Assembly (NCBI GenBank): GCA_009733575.1
Contig: ML769384.1
Span: 561,257 to 625,256, forward strand
Origin: Gymnopus androsaceus JB14
Taxonomy: Eukaryota > Basidiomycota > Agaricomycetes > Agaricales > Omphalotaceae
Length of the DNA: 64,000 nucleotides
Direction: 5' to 3'
In this document: one piece after another, positions 36,367 through 49,541 of the stretch
How positions within the stretch are numbered: position 1 is the first letter of the stretch
How the letters are laid out: each line of letters opens with the position of its first letter
Translations under genes and position numbers: made by a program
Notes under the pieces: generated by a model
The model's input: only the letters and a program-made list of their open reading frames with translations
What the model was told of the DNA's origin: nothing
The model's database searches: none

Positions 36367-38309
36367 TTATTCAAGGATCCACTCGTTACCGTTCTTCTTT
36401 ATTCCAACAGGCCTCTTCTCATCCAGACTGATGCGTCCTGCGTGCAGAATAGCGGTTGTGAGCACCGTGTTGGCGATGGTAGGGAGCCCATGCGCATCGT
36501 AGTCCTCAGCCTTGGTGGAACCGGCATTGACGCTTCGTGAGGCGTCGATGAATTTCTCGATGGAAACATAGCCGTATCCTCGTTGGCCATCAAAGTGCCC
36601 GCTTTCTGAAGGAGAATATTTCATGCTGGAAAAGGGTTGAGTTGAGGAAACCAAGGACATCAGACTCCTATGATACGTACTAGAACGGATTGTACCAGGA
36701 TTTACCGGTATCATCGACGGTGACATCGTAACCGCGATGCGCCTGGTCGACGGTAATATCCCCCTATAATTTATAGCTGTAAGTAAATTGTAACTATATG
36801 CGTAAACTTAAACGCTCACTTTTTCGCCCATGTAGTACCAGTGCTGAGCAGAATGCACACCAGCCCTCAAAGGAGCTGTCCAACTGGCGGTGTAGACCCC
36901 GGTTCCTCGATGCTTCGAGCTGGTCGTCGACTCCCAATCGACCATGAGGGTGATGGTATCCTCTGTCTGAGGAACACAATTGTACGGCTCGCTTGTCGCG
37001 ATACCTGTCGCGGCGCTCGCAACGACACGAGTAGGAACGGCTTTGTCCTGAAGGATCCAACAGCAGATGTCGATATGGTGCGACGATAGATAATAACTGG
37101 ATTTTTTTTTTTTGGTTTCAATTATGGTCACGGAGATTACTGTGTTTACTTGCCTGATATCAGAATCTTTTCCGGCCCATGCTCGGAAGGTCTCCAGTTG
37201 GCTCTTAGGCTGACTCATCCATGCACTAAAAAAGTTGAATTCGCCCAGACCTCCAGCTTTTGCTTTTGCGTCGGAGTAGGCAGGGTCAAACCTGAAGAAT
37301 ATGAATATTTGGCAGCGAAAAAATTCATTACGTCTTACCGTTTGTGATGTTCCACCATGCAGACGACACCGTGCTTTTTAGCGGCGGCGATGAGCTCATT
37401 GTGGTGAGCAAGGGTTTGTACGGCGGGCTTGGTAACGAGGACTAAGTATAACGGTAAGCTTGTAGCGATCTTGCGGGATTGCAGAAAGGCTTACCATGTA
37501 TGCCTCTCTCAATCGCATACATGGAGATTGCATAATGAGTGGCTGTAAATAAAGCATGGGTTTCGGTCTCTCTAGAAACTGGCAGAGCACTGACGGTCTG
37601 GTGTGAATATAATAACAGCGTCTCCTTTGGACATGCCGTCGATGGCCTCTTTATCTGCAGATCACGGTGAGTGACTATTGAAAACTGACTGTATACAATA
37701 CTTACAAGCCTCGGGGTCTACCTTTCCGCCTTTCGGAAATTCATCGAAGCTATTGCGGAGTTAGATTCTATATTTTCCGCATTGTCAAGTTTAGCTACCT
37801 GAGGTCCATGTCCTTGTATACACCACCGATATTCTGAGCGAGATGCTCACGAATGACAGGGAACTTTCCGCCGTTGACACCAACCATTCCGAGCTTGTCG
37901 ACCTAGAAGATTGTACGCTTTAGCGTTGCGGCCAGGTATCAGGAATATAGCCATGTACTTTTCCGAGCCTCCTCAGGTCAAACAGGGTAAGGCCGACAAC
38001 CTTGAAAATCCATGAGAAATCGAATGAAAATCGCGTCCAGCCCGGTACATACGCCAATCTAACGGATGATGAGCTGATAGTTCATCGATAAAACACACGA
38101 CTACGCACCTTTTTATCCGACTTGGAGGCGCCCGATCCCGTCCATCCCGTAGTGTATTCACCCTAGAATTAGAGATTCATTAGTGAATCTAAACGACACA
38201 CACCCAGGGGTTCTGCGTACAGTACCACCTATCCAAGGGGGTAATTAGCTGCAACTTGAAGGCTAGAGCAGAACGACCTACACATCAATACATTTAATGG
38301 AGCAACCAT
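36367..38309 (-). CDS. Gfo/Idh/MocA-family NAD(P) oxidoreductase
   Basis: Starts [20 protein letters not shown], a Rossmann nucleotide-binding start with GTGEYTTG. Then come [43 protein letters not shown](P)TH-type loop, [42 protein letters not shown] (EKP-like and HHKRFD sites), [20 protein letters not shown] and [15 protein letters not shown]. The C-terminal blocks are [25 protein letters not shown] and [20 protein letters not shown]. These are the blocks of fungal sugar/sugar-acid dehydrogenases of the family, including D-galacturonate reductase-like proteins; the true substrate is not shown. At least seven introns are used, one with a GC donor (CAG|GCAAGT near 37155). The first intron with donor GTAGGT keeps the frame, so no shift is needed. 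Confidence 0.8.
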
Positions 38310-38748
38310 TCTGCTAAGTCTGGAGAGTAAAGTGGGAAGATTGGCCAAATCGTTACCCCATGGGCAGTTTTATAGGATCGCGAGCGGATGGCGGGCGTAT
38401 GCGACGGTCCGTAGCGGTTCGCTCGCTTATCGGAAGCCGGGCTCCGCTGTCGGAACGGGAAAAAGCTCGAACGGGTATTGAAGCGCTTGTCTTTTCTCGG
38501 TTCGTGAATCGATTATAAAGCTTTGCACTCGAGCCTTGCCTTGAAGCCTCCGCCAGCTGCAGCTTCTCAATCTTTGCAGGTCCCTATAAAAGAGCATATC
38601 TTGGTTATAATATCCCACCGCTCGTCCTAGGATTCGTTCCTTAAAGCCTAAGGACCTCACTCGCAGAGACGCCGGCTTTTCCGCACGGTGCCGTGTATAA
38701 CTTTTCTGAGTCGACCGACTTGTTTGAAAACTCGGATTTTCAACAGCA
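38310..38748. other. Intergenic, divergent promoters
   Basis: No coding feature. Between the oxidoreductase (minus) and the RhoGEF pseudogene (plus). Confidence 0.4.
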
Positions 38749-41700
38749 ATGGGCAGAGCTATCTATAATTTGCTTGTAAGTTTTGCTTTTTTGAGCGTCG
38801 ACAGTTCAAGCGCTCAATCAAACGTAGGTCTTCCAGAGTATAGAGACAGTATTTACGACTACAAACGTCTGTTTTCGATCCCTTCAGGAAGTTCGAGAAG
38901 CGATATAAAGTGCGTACCTCTCTCTTCACGATCGGTGCATAGCCCCGAAGATATCATGTGTGTGTTCATTTCTACTCATCCCAAGGGCAATCAACATCAT
39001 AATATGCAGGAAGTTTCAAACCGGTCACGGGCATCCTCGAGGGCAGAGTCTTCAAGTTTTGTGGATTCTGAGTCGATCAGAGCGACATCTGGCTCTCCCC
39101 TGAGTGGAGGTTGCATAATGAAAGCATCGAGGAATGGCGCCAAGTTGTCCCACTGGATACCGAGAGTGGTGATGACCTTCTCCTTACAAAGGACGATCTT
39201 TATGAGGATATGGGCGACGAAGAGCGTACCTCAACTAGCATGATTGCTGAGGAAGGCTGCGGTCGGATTGTGCAAGTAAGTAACACGTCTGGCCTGCAAT
39301 TACAGGTCCAATCTGGTACGTTTCTAGTTATTCTAACTCAATTTGCATCACCTATAACTCTTTGTTTTAGGGACGAATCATCTCCTAATCGGCTCATCTA
39401 CAACGCCAAACGCGATGCCGTCCTCCTTACTTCCACCATCCCTCAATTATCCACATCACTCCTTGTCCTCGATATTTCTGCCAATTTTCTCGATGCATTA
39501 CCTCCTGTGCTTGCAATATGTCACAGTCTAGAGGAACTCAGTATGGCATCCAATCCACTCAGAGCCCTCCTCGTCTTTTTGGCCGACTTGACCAACCTTC
39601 AGGTCCTCATCGCAGATGCCACTGGAATCGCGACGTTGCCCGACTTGCTTGTCAACCTAAACAAACTACATATGATTAGCGCGCGCGGAAATAAGATGTA
39701 TGGGCTTCTGAGCTGGCTCTGTCTGCTTCCTGCCCTGCAGGCTCTTTATGTCGACGGAAACCCTTTCCAAGGTCCTGGAATGCCGTTATTAGACCACTAC
39801 TGGCTTGGATACCAGTGACCCCAGCGTATACTCTCTCTACTCTGACATTCTTGAGCTCCCCCTTTGAAATCTCCGACACTTATCCAGACGATTCAAGTGA
39901 CCCTCCGAATTCTGTTCAAAATGTCACTCAACTCATCGAGAGGGAGGTAACTCCCGGCCTATACATGCGCACAGACAACGAGACCTACCTATGAGCATGC
40001 GAGTGAGAGATACACTCGGGCCCTAAGAAGTGTCATGGCGTATTTGAAGGACATGAATGGCTTGAGTATGTCACAAAATGGAGGCGCTGCTGGTATGAAC
40101 GGAGATGTCTCTCAACCGCGAAGGCCTACGATGGCTCTAAATGTCCCACACACCTCAGGCTCTCGGGAGGTTTCGGTGGCGTTGAGTGGCACCGCTGCAG
40201 TGTCCAGCACAGAGGCTCTCAGAACCATGAGTGTTGCTACTACAGACAATACAGGATCGAACGAGGAAAGGAAAATCAAAGATGATAAGTCGAAGAGAGC
40301 CATGGTTGCCAAAGAGATCTTGATGTATGAGTATAGTTTTTTTTCACAAACCAAGTTCTTACCAGTGTTGCCTAGGTCCGAGCGGACCTATGTTAAAGGA
40401 CTGCAGGAATTAATGGATAGCTATATCAAACCAGCTTGCACGAACGTCACTGTCCTTAGTTGTGTTGGCTCAAGTGAGGAAGTGGTAATACCTGCTTCGG
40501 AGCGCAGGATTGTCTTTGGTGCAGTCGACGCACTAATTTCGTTCCACAAGGAGAGCTTCTTGCCTTCACTAGAAAAAGCCGTGGCGCCTCTCATGAAACC
40601 TACTGCGGATAAAGAAGACATAGATAGTCAGTTGTCTCTCTCCGTTGCAACATTGGAGGGCGTTATCCTTGTCTTTGACCAGGCCTCTGCAGTGACTTTG
40701 ATAGTGCCGTCCAAAGGGTGAAATACTGGTCGGCTCGTCCCATCTCCGCCTGAAATACGACGACGTCGCCTTCATCGAGTAGCTCTCATTCGGTCGGCAT
40801 GGGGCTCACAATATCGGCCATGTCGAATACGAATGGGGTCACGGATAATGCAGCAAATGCAGGCGTTCCAGATCTTTCCAGTGGCCACCGACAACGGATA
40901 CGACAGCTCTCGAAACGTTGCCGTCCGACGGGAGTCTCAATCCTCGGCATTCACAGCTGAATCTTGAGGGCTATCTATTGATGCCTATTTCGCGGATACC
41001 AAGATATCGTTGAATGGTGAGATGTTCTTGACGCAAGCATCACTTCTTCGACGCCAAGTTTTTTTCTCAGCTTGAAGAGCTTCGCCGGAGTACACCACTA
41101 CCATATGACTATATGGAAGACCAATTGGACCTTGCGCTCAATGAAATCTCTTTACTAGTCTTGTCACTTGGCAATCTAGGATTAGAGGTAAATTCCCCTG
41201 TCTACTAGTTCAACCTCATAGGTATGTACGTTCTGAGCTTTACATATTTTTCAGTCAGCCATCTTAAATGGCATTCTAGACGAATCATTATGGATGATCC
41301 TCTTATGCCCACAAGAGTTGTTCGAAACGCCATCGTCACCTTTGAAGCAATCAATGCACAGGGCGACGCAGCTACTGTTGACCTCGACTGTCTTGCTCCA
41401 GAGCTAACTCCTCGGCCGCTCATTGGAATTCTTTGCAACGATCTTTTAGCTTTATACAGAGATCCCTCCAAAGGGCGCGATCCTAATTCTCCGATTGACC
41501 TTTGGGCTGTTCTTCGAATGCAGACCTCGCCTCAACCGCTAGCATTTTCCGCGGGAACAGTATGTCTCCACAACTATTATCTTTGTGTTTAGCATTGTTG
41601 ACAAGCACTCTTACAGTTCTGCGGTTAGTGGATAACAGAGCAATTCTGTATTTCGATGCTCCACCTACGGTAGCAGACGCGCAGAACTGGTGTCGAGGTA

Positions 41701-41791
41701 AAGAAGTTCCTTCCAGTGGCCAATGTTCATCACTGAATAACTGTTATTTCTAGCAATCAATCAACGCATTCCAGCGTTCAAAGCGACATAA
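38749..41791 (+). pseudogene. LRR-RhoGEF (DH-PH) pseudogene
   Basis: Ordered blocks of a leucine-rich-repeat plus Dbl-homology and PH-domain protein are present. The N-terminus has FQSIETVFTTTNVCFRSLQE VREAI, FKPVTGILEGRVFKFCGF and SPEWRLHNESIEEWRQVVPL DTESGDD. LRRs follow: LLVLDISANFLDALPPVLA, LEELSMASNPLRALLVF, LQVLIADATGIATLPD and WLCLLPALQALYVDGNPFQG P. DH blocks are SERTYVKGLQELMDSYIKPA, FDSAVQRVKYWSARP and NPRHSQLNLEGYLLMPISRI PRY; PH-region blocks are DCLAPELTPRPLIGILCNDL and LRLVDNRAILYFDA. Lesions: in-frame TGA at 39069; frame changes near 39780 and 39990; a gap and shift near 40655-40700 that removes DH residues; about 10 extra bases near 40940. Such genes activate Rho GTPases. This one looks dead, though assembly error adds to it. 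Confidence 0.7.
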
Positions 41792-42637
41792 AAATAGCTT
41801 CAAGACGCTCCCGCTTCACTTTCCTACTTACTCGCTTTTGGGCTTTTGTATAACTCTCTCTCTCTATCCTGTCATTGGTTTTTGTATCCGTCGTTTCTTT
41901 CTCGGTCTCGTGCAGCATTTAAGACGACATTGTAGCCTTGTTCCTTGCTTGAATTATCTTGTTCTTCCGCACAGAACACGAGCCTACGCGAGCAAATGAA
42001 TTGAACAGTCAGCGTACGGGATACTTGGGTCACCCTCATGCTTCACGCTCCGCTGAAGAAAACAGACTGCTGTAGGATTTGGAGGAACAGAATTGACAGA
42101 AGGTCGAGGGCGAGGGCCAAACCGGCCTGAGCTATTGGTACTCTGAGCTTCCGAGGAAAGAGAGGGACAACTGAAGGAAGAGGACTGGGCGGTTAGTGAA
42201 AGTTTCTTCTTGTTTCCGACCTTGAACGTTGAACTTGGGCTAGAACAGCCTGGCTCGTCCGAAGCACTGCCATAAATCTGAGAAATGACAGTTTTTGTTA
42301 GGAGGTTGAGGCCCTTTTGCACTGCGTTTGGGGTTACTGCGTTTTTGAGACGTGTAAACCAAACGCGTAGGGGATTGGTGAATTTAAGTACACAGCACAT
42401 AAGCCAAATTCACCTGGTTTATGCACCATGTACATCACGCATAAGTAAACAAACGCACAGCCAGAACTGCATCACCATCCTTGGCTGGACCGCTGGGATA
42501 AAATCAGTAAACACAATTGTGCCTGATTGAAGATGCATACAAAGCGCCACCTTTATGTCGTCATAGATATCAACTCGAGGGGTTGAAAAAAAAGTATCCA
42601 TCTTAATCACGAACTTTCACGACGTTTTTCCTTCTCT
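41792..42637. other. Intergenic, weak minus-strand open frames only
   Basis: Two minus-strand open frames (41984-42400 and 42419-42610) exist but show no family features or clean splice link. I leave them unannotated. Confidence 0.35.
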
Positions 42638-44936
42638 ATGTCTTTGACCCCAGAACCAAGCCCCGGCTTCATTCCGCGCAAAGAATTCCAGACTAGCGGA
42701 CCAAAGCGCAATCCTTCCTCTTTTTCTCTATTATGCCTAGCAGGTTCAAATCTCCTGAGGCTGTATGCATTTCCATCCAGTGTGGTCAGCGTGTTCCGCA
42801 GATTCTTTGAGCAGCGAAATGCTATTCAATGTAGGCTCAAAGTTGTATTACTTCCCTTCTCAGGCCTGACCTTTTCTTAGCTGAAAAGACTGACCCTCAC
42901 AACAACTTTACACAGTTTGAACTGGAAGGCAAATTATGGACGAACAAGAGGTGAATCATTCGTTTATCTAAAGGTTAAAAGCTAACATTAAGTTTTCCAG
43001 CCTGTCCAGCGAGCGATTGCTCGTAGAAATGCTTGCCATCATCTACCAGAGTGGATACACCTATCTATCTACAATAGACTATGGTCGTGAAAGTGACGAC
43101 CGTCTAGCAATCGCATTTTCGCGTCCATCCCTTTCTTCGGAATTTTCCACAGTTTCCAGTTCCTCGTCTCCAAAGATTCCCTCCCTCCCTCTGATTCCTG
43201 ACCGACCCAAACCCAGAGTCCCATTTGCACTCTCATTCCCTTCCTCCACAGTCCTGCGAGTGATATGCCCACCTTTACATTCAACACCAGCCATCCTGCA
43301 GGCAGTCCGCGTTGCTTGGCCCCGTGGCGTGCAATCGGAAAAGAAAGTTGGTGAAAATTCTTTTGAATTCAAGCTTAAGGGTTATAAATGTGAGTAAAAT
43401 GCGTAGGTTTACTCTTCTTCCTCGTTGACGACATGACATGCAGGGTTCCAAGAAGATACTTTCGCTACCGACTCGCTTCGATATATCCTTGCTCTTCTTT
43501 CTTCTCTCGATACTCAGTCCTTCACCTTGCAAGCTTCCATCTCCATGACTAATCGAGCGAGGAATAAGGATTTGTGGATCTTTACAGGTCCTGCTCCTCC
43601 AGATGATTTCGAAACCCCCCCTCCATCGATTCTGAACTCAAACAGCCAGCAGTCTCTTGGCCTTCATAGGCGTCTCGCCTCCGAACCTGTCGGATCCTCG
43701 CCCTCATCTCCACCGCCTCCCTCTTATCATCCTCCCAGGGCCGCAACAGAAAACGTGGGTCGAGGCAGTCCTCATTATCCCCATGCTAGCCCTGCTGGTT
43801 CCTCGAGTAGTTTACCACCTTCCAACCTGCGCAAAGCCGCACCGAGAGCTCAAGTTCCTGTCTCGGTTCATGATGCAGATGTGGACATGCCTGTAGGTTA
43901 TCGTGCTGATCTTCCAAGCACAATATCTGATAGCGTGGAGGACATGACGGGTGTGGGCGCTGCTCAACCCACCCCTGACGTCTTTTACTCCACGCCTCCA
44001 TTCGGAGATGCATCGGCGGTCGCGATACCCTTGTCCCCGCAAGCAGCGACTTCGCTTTCAAGCTCTCCTCGAGAAACTCCTCCACTTCAGCAGTCTCACA
44101 CTCCTTCTTCGGAATCATATCCCGAAGATGCACCCACGACTCCATCTCCTGCTCAGGATGATATGGAGGGTGAGCTGCTATCTCCTGGCGTCTTCAAAGA
44201 CTCTGGCATCTATCGAGATTCCGCATTCTCCACCAATACTGATATCAGTTCTGAAATTCCAATCAAGTGGACTGGCGCTCATAGAGAAAGTCAACAGAAT
44301 GCGGGAGAGAGACGTATCTCTGAAGCACCGAAATTCCCTGGAGGCTGGGAGCCTACGCCCATTGAAGAGAAGGAAGAGCTTGATGCTACCCCTCTTGATA
44401 TTCATTTAGACCAGGCAAAAGAACCCGAGCGACCTGTGCGTGACGTTCGGGTAGCATCTCCTGAGATTACTAGGCCAGAATATCAATCCCGACAGAGCGA
44501 AGCAGGGTTGATTGGTACCACTACTCCGCCAGATTCCATACCTCCAGTGCCTACGAATGCGTCTATCTCGAAAGGAAAAGAACGTGAAGGTACTGGTAGT
44601 TCTGGTACTGGTGGTTCTGGTATTGGCTGGGTGTTCGTTAACATCGAGGGGCAGAACGGGGACACAGTTCCAGTTACTACATCTCCTGCTTCCGAAGGCG
44701 CCCAAACCTCTCCGCCTGCTGTAGAGCCCAACCAGGGTGATAAAGGCACGCCTGTAGAAACTCCCTCTGCACCCAAGCCTCCCACCGATACGCCTTCCAA
44801 AAAGGCTATCGTGATCGTCGATGACAAGGAACCAAAGAAGGGCAAGTCGAAGAAGGATTCCTCTCGGATAAAGCGATTTCTATCAATTACTCGACGCGAT
44901 TCAGTGAGTGGAGGTGCCGAAGCACAATCAGGGTAA
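42638..44936 (+). CDS. Conserved agaricomycete low-complexity protein
   Basis: Starts MSLTPEPSPGFIPRKEFQTS and splices through FRRFFEQRNAIQC to FELEGKLW, then TNKSLSSERLLVEMLAIIYQ SGYTYLSTIDYGRESDDRLA IAFS. FEFKLKGYKW, FQEDTFATDSLRYILALLSS LDTQSFTLQASISM and RARNKDLWIFTGP follow. The rest, to residue about 700, is Ser/Pro/Thr-rich with GVGAAQPTPDVFYSTPP, EIPIKWTGAHRES, WVFVNIEG and a Lys-rich end (KGKSKKDSSRIKRFLSITRR). The N-terminal folded region and the tail motifs recur in uncharacterised mushroom proteins as I remember them; no function is known. Introns keep the frame, including GTGAGT at about 43392. The tail ending in RIKRFLS may be a membrane or lipid interaction motif, which is a guess. 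Confidence 0.7.
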
Positions 44937-45735
44937 CTGACCACCCGGCTTTTGCACGAAGCAGAATAAAGTTGTAGACGAGCCTCACGCTGTTTTGGCA
45001 AAGAGACCCCGGATGCGTTCTCTGAGAAGTACACCTGAAGCCAAGAGGAATGAAAACAATCGCCGGAGTTTCGATTAGCTGGCGAATAGGTCTGTTTATC
45101 TGAACTTTTAAATTTCTATGTGGTGAGGCCACTTTCATGTCTCCCTCCCTTCTTTGCATGCATTGCTATATCGTTCTCGGAATACCGTTGTAAATGTGTG
45201 TATTTCTATATTTATTGCTTGCATTCTTCATTACTACTTACTATCTACATACTTCCATTCTTTTGATTACGCCTACGTGTTAGCCTTTAGCATAGACTCT
45301 AATCTTTTACTACGATTTCATGGTATTTAGGTGTACTGATTAGCTTACTTGTACATGTCCTAGCATACCCATCTCAATTCGAGCTGTTGCTCAAGTGGAA
45401 TCTAACTGGTACCACTAACCTCCTGGAATTGAGCATGAATTAGATTTGGTTGCCCAACAGCTACATAATACACTGGTATGTTATCAGTAGAAATTCGGGC
45501 TTTTTGTACGCTAGGGTGATATGTACCCGTAATAAAATTAAGAGTGAAATTAGAAAGAGATCGGAGAGCGAGCGAACGAGTCTAGAGAAACAGACAGACA
45601 GAATTAAGAAATATTTCGATACTCCACCGACTAGATATCCTAATGTCCGTTCCCATACCCACAAAGATACGGAAAACCTGCCCAAGCCGCCTGCAACCTT
45701 TCTGTAAGATCTTTCCTCTCGTTGCCATCGTGCGC
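44937..45735. other. 3' flanks of convergent genes
   Basis: AT-rich sequence between the convergent genes at 44936 and 45736. No coding signal. Confidence 0.4.
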
Positions 45736-48568
45736 TCAGTGATATATGTTCCAGGTCTGAAAAGAAGCCATGATTAGATATTCGACAACAGGATACTTTC
45801 AAAAAACTTACCTCCCGCCAGCCCAAGCCCCACACATCCCTCACAGGACCTTGTATTCCCCATGCACAGAACGGAACCACCAGAATGTGACGACGATCGC
45901 GCTTGATACGACGATAAAAACGTACAACTTGATTCTGGTCATTAGTGGAAGTGCACGGAGCGTGCGCATCATTTTGGGTATACTAGTCGCATTGGACAGA
46001 GATGGAGTGGATGTTGGATATACCGCGGAAGAAGGAGTGGAATTAACTTGGAAGACAAAGTAGTCCAAGATATGAGCAAACATGAGAACTGCAAAGTACA
46101 GTGTTGGGAGCTATGAAATACACGTTGTATGAGATTTTGAGCGGTATAGGAACGAAAATAGGACTCACATAATGATGAAGATACGTGACACGGCCCATAA
46201 TCAAGAATGGTAAGTAGTGCAGAGCCCAGCCGCCTCCAGCAATACGGGCGACGTGCCAGAACTGTGCCCATTCGCGCTGAGTGAGACCATCGCCAGGTTT
46301 GATTGCTGCACCGTTCTTGGTAGAATCCAGACCATTGCCAGAGCCATGAGCAGGCTTACGCCCACCTTTACCCCCACCGTATCTCGCTCGTCGAATTAAC
46401 AGCCCCAGGCCGACAAAGGCAGCAACCATGAGACTTATTGTACTACCCCACCAAATGATAGGGTTGCCCAAGAGGTAGTATTTGATCTATATGATGATTG
46501 AGCGTCGCGCGCACAGCTATGCTCAGAGAAATTAAACGCACTTGTTGATCGCCCCAGCCACACATCCTCAAACCGACAGTCAGCAAGGGCCATTCCCAAG
46601 GTTTGCTGGCGAGAAGGTCTTCCTTATCCGGATCCGGTACCAAAGCATTATTGGACGCCATCATAGCGATGTTAAGATGGATAAAGTCCATGAGGAAGGG
46701 AGAGCGAGAAAGAGAGCGCTCAGCCGGAGGAACTAGATGATAGTCAACAATCAGCATATTTCGAAGAGAGATTGGATGAAATGAAATTTACGTCTTTCAT
46801 TCCAATGGCTTTCAACATTCCATATAGAACCCTCAGCCTGTTTACCCGCTGCTTCGTCCTCTTTCGCGCAAGTGACTTCGATTTGCTTGAAACCCCACTG
46901 AGGAAGACTCGTACGCGTGGCGGAGAGGTAGCACCCCAAGAGCTGGTGACGGAAACGAAGTCGAGTAGTGAGAGCATGAATACGTGCGCGAGAATCCACC
47001 GTTGTAGACGGAGACTTTGGGTCCAAATGGCGGTTAATGTCGCCTCTGACGACATCTCCGAGCACTTCTACTACCCAGTGGTCCTGATGGTCTCCGATCG
47101 TAGCATTACCGTAGCCAGAGACCTCCCAATTGCCTTTCGTGATGGGTCCAGGAACAGGGTGAGAGTGAATGTTTCTTGTGGTCGGTACATGCACCAGCCG
47201 GACAACATCACCGTGCTTTAAAAACCGTACTGGCTCATCTTTCGGGTCATGAGAGCCATATCTAGGATCCCAGACAGTATCTCGTTGGCTCCATGACGGC
47301 CAAAACCAAAATTCGTTGTTCTCGTCTTTGTAGTGGTAACATGTCACTTGTTGTTGGTTCGAACCTAGCGGGTAGGTTTGAACATGGGAGTGTAAAAGTC
47401 CACCACCAAATGCCATGTTCTTTATGGTGACACGAGAGCCGATAGCGATTTCCAATGGATTTTTGTGAAAGTCGTTCCCTTCCAAGTTGGCCTGGAAGAG
47501 ACTGCTCATCTGTGCGTCCCCAGGTCCACTATGGTTCAAGATCATAAAGTGAATCTTGAAAGTAGTCATGAAGACAAGGAGGGGAATGACAATCAAACAG
47601 AGGACACGAGCGCCCCAATGCTTGGCCTGGTCCTTTACGGTAAGACGAAGGTCTCCGAATTTATCCCAAAGATCTTCCAGGGTGTAAAACCCAACGAGAG
47701 CAGTGACGAATAATCCGACCATTTTGACGCTAGTGACGAGCCGATTGAAAAACCGGTAGCTGCGAGCCAGAGCCACCAATCAAAGGAGAAGGACTGGGAC
47801 TGTTGGTTGTGGAATTTGGAGAGACAAAAGACGGTGAGGAAGGTGAAGAAGAGGAGCATGGAATCGAGCAAAATGAAACGGGAGATGCAGAGCCAGCCAA
47901 CGTCGAATAAGACCATAAGAGCTACAAGATGAGCAGCCCAGTGGGTCATACCGAGTTCGAGGGCAGTAAACCAACCGAGAGGGACCATTCCGACACCAAA
48001 AGTAGCGAGCATGACTCGCATGGCCACGTAGGGGACTTCTGGCGGGTAATCTACTCCGCTTTTGAACTCGAATCCGCCATTGTATCCAGAGAGCAAGCCA
48101 GCCAAACCGACCGAGCATTTTCCCCAATGGCGGATGAACATCAAAGTAGAATTCTCTTTTGAGATAGTGAGAGGCGAATTTACCAAAATGGGCTTCATCC
48201 CAGACCACTGTTGGCGACAATCCAATGCGGTGAAAGCGCGTCCAGCAAGCGAGAAGAGTGTAGACCAAAGGCGGAACTGCGTCCCAATTTTGTGAAATAA
48301 ATTCACGGAGAGTTGTAGGAGGAGGTAAGGGAGGCTGGACGGGTCTACCGCCGCTGGCGGCAGAGCGTATTAAAGGAGCCTTGTATTCCTCTTCTTCGTC
48401 GAACCAAACTTTTTCTTCTGCTTCCGTTCTCCCTTTTCCTGCTCGACGTCTAGCCGCAGCAGAATCGTCCATATGAGAAGAATACGTCGGTAACGTATCT
48501 GGGTACCCTATATCTTCGAATTCGTCCTCGACGAAATCTACAGCCACAGTACGTCCAGCTGGGTTCAT
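45736..48568 (-). CDS. PMT4: Protein O-mannosyltransferase PMT4
   Basis: An acidic cytosolic start leads to the GT39 catalytic region: [47 protein letters not shown], with the Asp-Glu pair (DE) of PMTs. [25 protein letters not shown] and several membrane helices follow. Three MIR repeats come next ([70 protein letters not shown]), then C-terminal helices, ending GLGWRETWNIYH-stop. PMT4 transfers mannose from dolichol-phosphate-mannose to Ser/Thr of proteins in the ER lumen. Two one-base shifts are seen: an extra G near 48110 (after KML), and a missing G near 45865 (FRSV to [13 protein letters not shown]). The final intron (45772-45820 region) gives the canonical TWNIYH end. Confidence 0.92.
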
Positions 48569-49541
48569 TCAGAGGATGGACACTTGTCGCGTAAGTGCGC
48601 AGTTCCAGAGGGAATTGTCCGAGGACAAGTACGTGGCAAAGAAAGAAGTAATAGAAGAGAAAGAATATAAGTGATGGAACTGTTGGGCGGGCAGGCAGTG
48701 CCGCAGTGAATGATGTCAAACCACAAATTTTCAAAATGTTTTGCTCTCAGTTGGCTCAATAATATTCAAGATAATTTACTGTAAAATGCGGGCTCTGAGA
48801 TGGATAGGCAATTTATGATAATAGGCTTGCTGGCACTTCTCAATAACGGATGTGCGGACCGAGAGATGCGCCGCAGAACTTGCGCAGAACAAATCCTGAG
48901 CTCGATAAATTCGCGACACGTCCAGTACTGGAAGTAATATCGAAATACATCTACATCGCAAGGTAGGTACAGCAGGAAATTTGCTTCGTCTTGATTGAAT
49001 GCGATTCATGATCAAATAACAACGAAGATACTTATATTCCGCTGTCGCGTCGCTGCAGTAAAGTAAATGCTCCTTGCGCACGCAAATAATAGTCGTGCAT
49101 ATGCTTGGAGACATCCCCTATCGGTGTGTGACATGGACGTCTCAACAGCGATCGGATGCATCCGCATACATCCATTTTCGACTTGACTAGTATTTTTCCA
49201 AATCAGTTTACAATCTTACCTGCGGACCTCCTGTGAATATCTGACGGAATGGAGCATTAGCGGCTAGTCTCCTAGATCCACATTGGACTGGCTTGATACA
49301 GACTGTATGAGGAGTCTGTTCATGTTGTACTGCTGCACCTCGAGTAGCGATCGCGGTTGCGCAATAGTTCACGTGGAGCACTTGGTCATGATCTCCTCGC
49401 CACGGTCGCTCGGACCTACTTATTGATTCACCTCGGGCGATTAACGGAATTTGAAGAAACACCGCCAGAGGCTGCAGAGTGTCTTTGAAGAAAGAGAGCC
49501 TTGAAATTGTGGTTATTTTCAGAAGGAAATTCAATGCTGAA
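48569..49541. other. PMT4 upstream region
   Basis: No supported gene. A minus-strand open frame at 49208-49534 (108 codons, with CIKPVQCGSRRLAANAPF) has a mildly protein-like stretch but no family I know. Confidence 0.35.

Noticed and set aside
38222..38309. A frameshift in the start of the Gfo/Idh/MocA gene.
   Set aside because: It disappears when the intron is given the GTAGGT donor, two bases downstream of the GTGTAG first tried, giving [18 protein letters not shown].
42740..42760. A GGTTCAAATC run resembling a tRNA B box.
   Set aside because: It lies in coding sequence and no tRNA acceptor or anticodon arms can be built around it.
44483..45034. A 183-codon minus-strand open frame.
   Set aside because: Antisense to the Ser/Pro-rich tail of the gene at 42638-44936; no family.
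49208..49534. A 108-codon minus-strand open frame with a Cys-containing stretch.
   Set aside because: It has no signal peptide or paired cysteine framework and no family I know.
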